From the NCBI GenBank assembly GCA_021774355.1, contig JAJFJE010000287.1:1-11139 (forward strand): 11,139 nucleotides of DNA, written 5' to 3'. Both the position numbers and the translations under genes were made by a program. This document shows, piece by piece, positions 6,086-11,139 of the stretch. Source of the stretch: Alphaproteobacteria bacterium. GTDB lineage: Bacteria > Pseudomonadota > Alphaproteobacteria > Zavarziniales > Zavarziniaceae. The notes below the pieces were generated by a model, which was given only the letters and a program-made list of their open reading frames with translations, was not told the DNA's origin and searched no databases. Numbering within the stretch: position 1 is the stretch's first letter; each line of letters starts with the position of its first letter.

Positions 6086-6221
6086 CGCCTGGCGCAGGAC
6101 CCCGCCGGCGGCCGTCGTGCCCTGCCGTCGACCCGCTGCGCGGCCGTCCGCCAATAGTCTATCGTCTTGAATTTATGTGCCTTCGGACGGCGATCCGGAG
6201 TCCGTTTCGCCTGAAGATGCG
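6086..6221. other. Convergent intergenic spacer between regulator and kinase genes
   Basis: Short spacer with an AT-richer patch near 6160-6180. A 5-base inverted repeat (CGGAC and GTCCG, near 6184-6205) is followed by only three T residues. This is too weak to call a bidirectional terminator. No gene is seen. Confidence 0.4.
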
Positions 6222-9200
6222 CTAGCCCGCCGCCCGCCGCCCGGCCTCCTTCCGGTGATAGTCGACCAGGGCGCGCAGGGCGGCCGGCTTGACCGGCTTG
6301 GGCAGCAGGGCGACCTGATGGCGGCGGGCGGCCTGCGCCAGTTGCTGGTCGCGGTCGGCGGTGACCAGTGCCGCGGGCACGGCCCAGCCCAACTGCCGAC
6401 GCAGGGCGGCGATCGCGGCCAGCCCGTCGCTGCCCTCGCCCAGGTGATAATCGACCAGCAGGAGGTCGGCGGTCGCCGCCAGGGGCTGGGCCTCGTCCAG
6501 ACTGGCGGCGCAGGCCACCTGGCAGCACCAGCCCTCCAGCAGGACCCGCATGGCGTCCCGGATGGCGGGCTGGTCGTCCACTACCAGCACGGCGAGGGGC
6601 GCATCCTGCGGCTCGGCCGGAAGCGGCGTCGGTGTCGGCACGGCGCTGGGCATCCGGTCGGCCTGGGGCAGCAGGATGCGAAACACCGACCCCCGGCCGA
6701 GGGTCGATTCCAGCTCGATGCCGTGGCCCAGCAGGCGGCAGATCCGTTCGACGATGGCGAGCCCCAGGCCAAGGCCGCGGCGGCCGCCCTCCGGGGGACC
6801 GGGCAGGCGGACGAATTCGCCGAAAATCTCCCGGCGGTGATGGGGCGCGATGCCGGGGCCGCTGTCCCACACCTCGACGGCCAGGCGGCCCTGGCGGTGC
6901 CGGACGCCGATCAGCACGCGCGCCCGGGAACGGGCCGGATCGCTGTAGCGGATGGCGTTGGACAGCAGATTCTGCAGCACCCGGCGCAGCAGCCCGGGAT
7001 CGGACAGCACCACGGCGCGGCTGGGCACCACGATCAGGGCGATGCGCCGGCGCTCGGCCAGCGGCGCCATGGTCGCGGCGATCGTCTCGATCAACTGCCC
7101 GAGGGCCAGGGGCTGCACGTCTGCGGTCAGCGCCCCCTGGTCGAGCCGTGCGATATCGAGCAGGGCGTCAAGCAGCGCCTCGACGGCGCCAAGGCTCTGG
7201 TCGACCTTGCCGACCAGGGGCTCCGCCGCCGCCTTGTCGGCCAAGGCGGCGGTGAACAGCCGGGCGGCGTGCAACGGCTGCAGCAGGTCGTGGGAGGCCG
7301 CGGCGAGGACCCGTGTCTTGCCCAGATTTGCCTCTTCCGCCGCGCGCTTGGCCTGGTCCAGTTCGGCGATCACCCGGGTCAGGTCGGTGGTGCGCAGGGC
7401 GACCCGGGCCTCCAGCGTCTCATTGGCCTGACGCAAGGCCGCCTCGGCCCGGCGCCGCTCGGTCACATCGGTGGCGGTGATCGCCAGGCCGCCATCGGGC
7501 ATGGGATCGAGCCGTAATTCGAGATGGCGGCCGTCGCTGCCGACCACCTCCTCGACCCGCCGGCCGCGCATCGCCGGGTCGAGACCGGCCGCCGCCGTGA
7601 TGTCGGACAGGGACAGGCCGACCCGGGGACCCAGGCCGGCAAGCCCCAGGAGATCGAAGAATTGCTGGTTCCAGGTGGCCAGGCGATGGCCGCCATCGAA
7701 CACCCCGATGCCCTGGCTGACATGGTCGAGGCTGGTCCGCAGCAAGGCGTAGTTCTGCCGGATCGCCTCGCTCGCCTCGTCCAGCACGGCCCGCACCTCG
7801 CGCCCGGACAGGCGGACCCGCGGCCAGGCCGAGGCCAGCACGACCCGGGCCGAAGCGGCGCCGATCACCCCTGCCAGCAGGCGTTCGGTAAATGCTACCG
7901 GATCGCCGTGCCCACGCGGCAGTTCGGCAAAGGCGGCGGTCGCCTGGGTGGTGCCGACAAAGCGGGCGAACAGGCGCTTCAGTTCCTCCATTCCCGGCGC
8001 GCCGGGCCCGCCGGCGGCGGGATCCAGGCCCGGCGGGCGGGCGTCGACAAAGGCCAGCGCCTGGGCGACGTCCTGCGGCCGCGCCCGGCCCAGGGCGGAA
8101 CCGATCACATAGAGCAGGAGATTGAGGGCGAGACTGCCCCACACCCCCTGGCTGAGCGGATCGAGCCCGGCCATCACCGGCGGCAGGAGGGGCGCCAGGG
8201 GCGGCACCCCCGCTGCCGTGACGCTGATCCCGACCGAGGGCAGGAACAGGGCATAGGCCCACACCGCAAAGCCCCCGGCCAGTCCGGCAAGGGCGCCCAC
8301 GCGATGGCCGCCGCGCCAGACCAGCCCGCCGACCAGTGCGGGGGCGAACTGGGCGACGGCGGCAAAGGAAATCAGCCCGATCGAGACCAGGGTCAGGTCG
8401 CCGGCAAGGCCCCGCTCGTAGACGTAGGACAGGCCGAGAACGAGAACCACGGCGCTGCGCCGGACGGCGACCACCACCCGCCCGGATTCCTGGCCGCGCA
8501 ACTGGCGCAGGCGAAGCAACAGGGGGATCGCCAATTCATTGGACACCATGATCGAGAGCGCCAGGCAGGCGACGATGACCATGCTGGTGGCGGCGCTGAG
8601 GCCGCCGATAAAGACCAGGGTGGACAGGGTGTCGGCGCCGGCGGCCATGGGCAGGGCCAGCACATAGAGATCGGGATTGCTGCCCGCCGGCAGGCCGAGC
8701 AGCCCGGCCGCGGCAATCGGCACGACCAGGATGTTGATGCCGACCAGATAGAGCGGAAACAGCCAGCGGGCGGGCTTGAGGTGGCTGCCTGGGCCATGTT
8801 CGACCACGGCGACATGAAATTGCCGGGGCAGGCACAGAAAGGCGCAGGCCGACAGGACGCTCAGGGTGATCCAGGCCGGGCCGAGATCGTCGCCCGAGAA
8901 GCGTTCGACCAGGTCGGGCCGCGCGACGATCCCGTCGAACAAGGCCAGGGGTCCCCCGGCCTGGACCAGAACGAACAGCCCGACCGCCAGGAACGCCGTC
9001 AGCTTGACCAGGGATTCGAAGGCGATGGCCAGCATCATGCCGCGGTGCTGCTCGGTCGCCTGGGCCCGGCGGATGCCGAACAGCATGGTGAACAGCGCCA
9101 TCAGCAAGGCGACGATCAGGGCCGTGTCCTGCCACGAGGCGAAGGCGCTGCGATCCTCGGTACCGACCAGGGCGGCAAAGCTGACCGTGACCGCCTTGAG

Positions 9201-9599
9201 CTGGAGGGCGACATAGGGCACCACGCCGACCACCGCGATCAGCGTGACCAGGGCCGATACGGCGCGGCTCTTGCCATAGCGGGCGCCGATGAAATCGGCA
9301 ATCGAGGTGACGTTGTAGCGCTGGGCCAGCGCCACCATCCGCGCCAGCAGGCGGTGGCCGAACAGCATCACGGCAATCGGCCCGACATAGATCAGCGCGA
9401 AATCGAGGCCGGAGGCAGCGGCCCGGCCGACGCTGCCATAGAAGGTCCAGGAGGTGCAGTAGATCGCCAGCGACAGGGCATAGATGGCGTTCTGGCCGCG
9501 CGCGCCGGCGACCGGCCGCCAGTCGCCCCAGCTGGCCAGGGCAAACAGGACGCCGATATAGCTCAGCGATAAAAGCAGGACCACCCAATCCTGAAGCAT
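6222..9599 (-). CDS. Hybrid sensor histidine kinase with sodium/solute symporter-like sensor domain (CrbS-like)
   Basis: 1125 residues. Residues 1 to about 510 contain some 13 hydrophobic segments of the SSF/SLC5 symporter fold, starting with WVVLLLSLSYIGVLFALASW. About 530-595 (MEELKRLFARFVGTTQATAAF) resembles the STAC linker of CbrA/CrbS-type kinases. A PAS domain (about 620-735, SLDHVSQGIGVFDGGHRLATWN) is followed by a coiled coil. HisKA has His770 in AAASHDLLQP. HATPase has N-box Asn881 in NLLSNAIRY, then DSGPGIAP and GLGLGLAI. The C-terminal receiver has Asp1008-Asp1009 in VVDDQP, phosphoacceptor Asp1050 in LLLVDYHLG and Lys in LLPKPVKP. All catalytic sites are present. The start is supported by GGGAGG five bases before the ATG. 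In this family the symporter domain senses or transports a nutrient and controls kinase activity. The LuxR-type regulator downstream on the other strand is the likely partner. The ligand (acetate or another small acid or amino acid) cannot be told from the sequence. Confidence 0.95.
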   Translation of the reverse strand: MLQDWVVLLLSLSYIGVLFALASWGDWRPVAGARGQNAIYALSLAIYCTSWTFYGSVGRAAASGLDFALIYVGPIAVMLFGHRLLARMVALAQRYNVTSIADFIGARYGKSRAVSALVTLIAVVGVVPYVALQLKAVTVSFAALVGTEDRSAFASWQDTALIVALLMALFTMLFGIRRAQATEQHRGMMLAIAFESLVKLTAFLAVGLFVLVQAGGPLALFDGIVARPDLVERFSGDDLGPAWITLSVLSACAFLCLPRQFHVAVVEHGPGSHLKPARWLFPLYLVGINILVVPIAAAGLLGLPAGSNPDLYVLALPMAAGADTLSTLVFIGGLSAATSMVIVACLALSIMVSNELAIPLLLRLRQLRGQESGRVVVAVRRSAVVLVLGLSYVYERGLAGDLTLVSIGLISFAAVAQFAPALVGGLVWRGGHRVGALAGLAGGFAVWAYALFLPSVGISVTAAGVPPLAPLLPPVMAGLDPLSQGVWGSLALNLLLYVIGSALGRARPQDVAQALAFVDARPPGLDPAAGGPGAPGMEELKRLFARFVGTTQATAAFAELPRGHGDPVAFTERLLAGVIGAASARVVLASAWPRVRLSGREVRAVLDEASEAIRQNYALLRTSLDHVSQGIGVFDGGHRLATWNQQFFDLLGLAGLGPRVGLSLSDITAAAGLDPAMRGRRVEEVVGSDGRHLELRLDPMPDGGLAITATDVTERRRAEAALRQANETLEARVALRTTDLTRVIAELDQAKRAAEEANLGKTRVLAAASHDLLQPLHAARLFTAALADKAAAEPLVGKVDQSLGAVEALLDALLDIARLDQGALTADVQPLALGQLIETIAATMAPLAERRRIALIVVPSRAVVLSDPGLLRRVLQNLLSNAIRYSDPARSRARVLIGVRHRQGRLAVEVWDSGPGIAPHHRREIFGEFVRLPGPPEGGRRGLGLGLAIVERICRLLGHGIELESTLGRGSVFRILLPQADRMPSAVPTPTPLPAEPQDAPLAVLVVDDQPAIRDAMRVLLEGWCCQVACAASLDEAQPLAATADLLLVDYHLGEGSDGLAAIAALRRQLGWAVPAALVTADRDQQLAQAARRHQVALLPKPVKPAALRALVDYHRKEAGRRAAG

Positions 9600-9673
9600 C
9601 GGGACCTCCCGCCCCCATGGAAGCGCGCGCGCGGCGCGCTGTCCACGGCGACCGCGCGGGTGCGGGCCGGGAC

Positions 9674-9705
9674 GGTCGTCAAACCGACCCGCGGCCCGCT
9701 ATACT
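9674..9705 (+). promoter_or_regulatory. Candidate promoter with overlapping inverted repeat for the dioxygenase gene
   Basis: TATACT (9700-9705) is a good -10 match, 37 bases before the ATG at 9743. A short inverted repeat GGTCG-TCAAAC-CGACC (9674-9689) covers the expected -35 zone, where no good -35 box is seen. This pattern would fit an activator or repressor site. It lies in the 143-base divergent space between the kinase and dioxygenase genes. Confidence 0.4.
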
Positions 9706-9742
9706 CTCCGGCGTAGGACCGAAGGAGTGCGTAGCGGACGTC

Positions 9743-10660
9743 ATGTGGCCTATTCTGACTTCTGCCAAGAGCTTCGACGATCGCTGGATCGGCCATCCGA
9801 CCTGGAACGAGCGCGGTCTGCATGTCCGACGGATGCAGGTGGCGCGCTGGTGCACAGGCGTTCGGCGCCGCCAGTGCCGTCTTGCGACCGATGCCGCGGC
9901 CCGGGCCCTCGCGGAAAACGGCTATGTGGTCGTTCCGGACTTTCTGCCGGGGCCGGCGTTCGATGCCCTCCGAACCGAACTCCACGCGGCGGCGGCCGCC
10001 GCCGAGCGCCACACCCCGATCCGCCCCAACGACCTGCCCGGCTTCGGGCCGAAGCGTCCGGCGCCCTGGGGATTCGACCGCTTCGACGGCGGCACCCTCA
10101 ACCGCTTCCTGCGGATCGACCGGGACAGCCTGCCCCGGACCACGGCGTTCTGCGGCAATGCCCGGCTGGCCGGGCTGAGCCGGACCGCCGTCGGCATGGC
10201 CGTCCCGCGGCGGAAATTCTGGATCTACCAGACGGTCAACGGCGACCAGGCGCGCAACCCGGACGACCAGAAGGTCCTGCACCGCGACACGTTTTTCAGC
10301 AACATAAAGCTGTGGTACTTCGTCGACCCGGTCACCGACGAGGACGGTCCCTTCGTCTATGTCCCCAAGAGCCATATTCTGACCGACGCCCGCCTGGCCT
10401 GGGAGCACGAGCAGGCCCGGCTTGCCTGTCAGGCGCGCCGGGACGGCACCCCGGGCACGGGCGGCGCCTTCCGCTTTCTCGACGGCGACCTGGCCACGCT
10501 CGGCCTCGGCCCGGCCCGGCCCCTGCCGGTTGCCGCCAACAGCCTGATCGTTGCGGATACGCTGGGTTTCCACCGCCGCGGCGACGCCCGTGCCGGTGCC
10601 CGGCGGCTGGCCATATTCGGCAGCATCCGGCCCTGGGCCTTCGACCCGCTCGGGCGCTGA
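9743..10660 (+). CDS. Phytanoyl-CoA dioxygenase (PhyH) family protein
   Basis: 305 residues. It carries the Fe(II)/2-oxoglutarate facial triad: His180 and Asp182 in VLHRDTFF, and His277 in LGFHRRGD, with Arg287 (or Arg283) placed to bind 2-oxoglutarate. The stretch KLWYFVDPVTDEDGPFVYVP after the first His is typical of PhyH family members. Such enzymes hydroxylate a substrate while decarboxylating 2-oxoglutarate; substrates vary widely (fatty acyl-CoA, amino acids, natural products) and cannot be assigned here. ATG 9743 is chosen because it follows a -10-like TATACT and GAAGGAG (about 15 bases away, rather long). An in-frame ATG at 9617 would place the start upstream of that promoter and add an Arg-rich segment unlike protein. 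No signal peptide is seen. The MHS transporter gene follows on the same strand after 126 bases. Confidence 0.88.
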   Translation: MWPILTSAKSFDDRWIGHPTWNERGLHVRRMQVARWCTGVRRRQCRLATDAAARALAENGYVVVPDFLPGPAFDALRTELHAAAAAAERHTPIRPNDLPGFGPKRPAPWGFDRFDGGTLNRFLRIDRDSLPRTTAFCGNARLAGLSRTAVGMAVPRRKFWIYQTVNGDQARNPDDQKVLHRDTFFSNIKLWYFVDPVTDEDGPFVYVPKSHILTDARLAWEHEQARLACQARRDGTPGTGGAFRFLDGDLATLGLGPARPLPVAANSLIVADTLGFHRRGDARAGARRLAIFGSIRPWAFDPLGR

Positions 10661-10680
10661 CGGCGCCCTACTAGACTTTT
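10652..10680 (+). terminator. Possible intrinsic terminator overlapping the PhyH stop codon
   Basis: Stem GGGCGC (10652-10657), loop TGACG, stem GCGCCC (10663-10668) form a perfect 6-base-pair hairpin that contains the stop codon. The run TTTT comes 8 bases later, farther than ideal. It would separate the dioxygenase transcript from the transporter gene, but it is weak. Confidence 0.35.
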
Positions 10681-10786
10681 GTCGGGGCTCTCAAAACCAC
10701 CGATCAGGGGCAGCCTGTCCCCGGGACGACGCAAGCACGCGCACGAAGCGCCTGCCGCCGGCCGAGGAAACAACAGGAGCATCCCC

Positions 10787-11139
10787 ATGGTCAGTGTGAC
10801 GGCAGCGGGCGATCCGACGGACGCCATCAGTTCGAAAGAAAAGCGCAAGGTGGTTTTCGCCTCCTCGCTCGGCACGGTTTTCGAGTGGTACGACTTCTAC
10901 CTCTACGGATCCCTCGCCCTGGTCATCTCCAAGCAGTTCTTCTCCGGCGTCAACGAGACTGCCGCCTTCATCTTCACCTTGCTGGCGTTCGCTGCCGGCT
11001 TTGCGGTGCGCCCCTTCGGCGCCCTGGTGTTCGGCCGGCTGGGCGATCTGGTCGGGCGCAAATATACCTTCCTGATCACCATCACCATCATGGGTCTGTC
11101 GACCTTCCTGGTCGGCATATTGCCCAATTACGAGACCAT
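10787..11139 (+). CDS. MHS-family major facilitator transporter, 5' part (cut by window edge)
   Basis: The first 117 codons of a larger membrane protein; the frame is open to the end of the window. The N-terminal cytoplasmic segment is followed by GTVFEWYDFYLYGSLA, the hallmark of the metabolite:H+ symporter (MHS) group that includes KgtP, ProP and ShiA. Next come a second hydrophobic segment (IFTLLAFAAGFAVRPFGALV) and the MFS loop motif GRLGDLVGRKYTF before a third. Members import organic acids, betaines or shikimate with protons across the inner membrane; the substrate is not readable from this fragment. ATG 10787 follows AGGAG with a 7-base gap, a good ribosome site. Full-length relatives are about 430-550 residues, so most of the gene lies beyond the window. 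Confidence 0.92.
   Translation, partial: MVSVTAAGDPTDAISSKEKRKVVFASSLGTVFEWYDFYLYGSLALVISKQFFSGVNETAAFIFTLLAFAAGFAVRPFGALVFGRLGDLVGRKYTFLITITIMGLSTFLVGILPNYET

Noticed and set aside
6184..6209. Terminator between regulator and kinase genes
   Set aside because: Only a 5-base stem with a long loop and three T residues; too weak to list as a terminator.
7524..9572. Plus-strand open frame of 682 codons opposite the kinase gene
   Set aside because: Low-complexity Gln/Gly/Asp-rich shadow of the symporter-like and PAS coding region, which is clearly the real reading.
9617..9742. Longer N-terminus for the PhyH protein, starting at 9617
   Set aside because: It would cross the best promoter-like sequence, and its Arg-rich composition is unlike the rest of the protein.

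Overview
The window comes from a high-GC proteobacterial chromosome. An alphaproteobacterium is most likely, perhaps Rhodospirillales-like, judging from GC-rich coding sequence throughout, the repeated intergenic hairpins of the 'gaccgggtcaagcccggtc' type, and the gene families present. Genus and species cannot be fixed from the sequence. I see no prophage, insertion sequence, CRISPR array, tRNA or rRNA.

Layout. Bases 1-978 are an accessory, repeat-rich stretch. A small single-domain GIY-YIG nuclease gene (minus strand) sits between two copies of a composite module built from two perfect or near-perfect hairpin types (A-B-A). A decaying tail of the same material leads up to base 978. Bases 979-4394 are a tight plus-strand run of three genes: a stand-alone GAF-domain protein, a small subtilisin-family (S8) protease with neither signal peptide nor propeptide, and a complete ABC exporter half-transporter (membrane domain plus ATPase). 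I do not recognise this trio as a named system. Its spacing suggests an operon, and it is the best candidate here for an undescribed peptide-processing and export pathway. A convergent TPR-like gene with a His-rich tail ends three bases after the ABC gene.

Bases 5444-9599 hold a two-component pair in convergent arrangement: a LuxR/NarL-type response regulator (plus) and a very large hybrid sensor kinase (minus). The kinase has a 13-segment sodium/solute-symporter-like N-terminus, a STAC-like linker, PAS, HisKA, HATPase and a C-terminal receiver. This architecture with a LuxR-type partner matches the CrbS/CrbR acetate-utilisation regulators rather than CbrA/CbrB, whose regulator is NtrC-like.

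Bases 9743-11139 carry, on the plus strand, a phytanoyl-CoA dioxygenase family (Fe(II)/2-oxoglutarate) enzyme and the 5' part of an MHS-family major-facilitator transporter cut by the window edge. A putative small-carboxylate sensor system next to an MHS-type permease would fit a carbon-source-uptake neighbourhood, but that link is inference.
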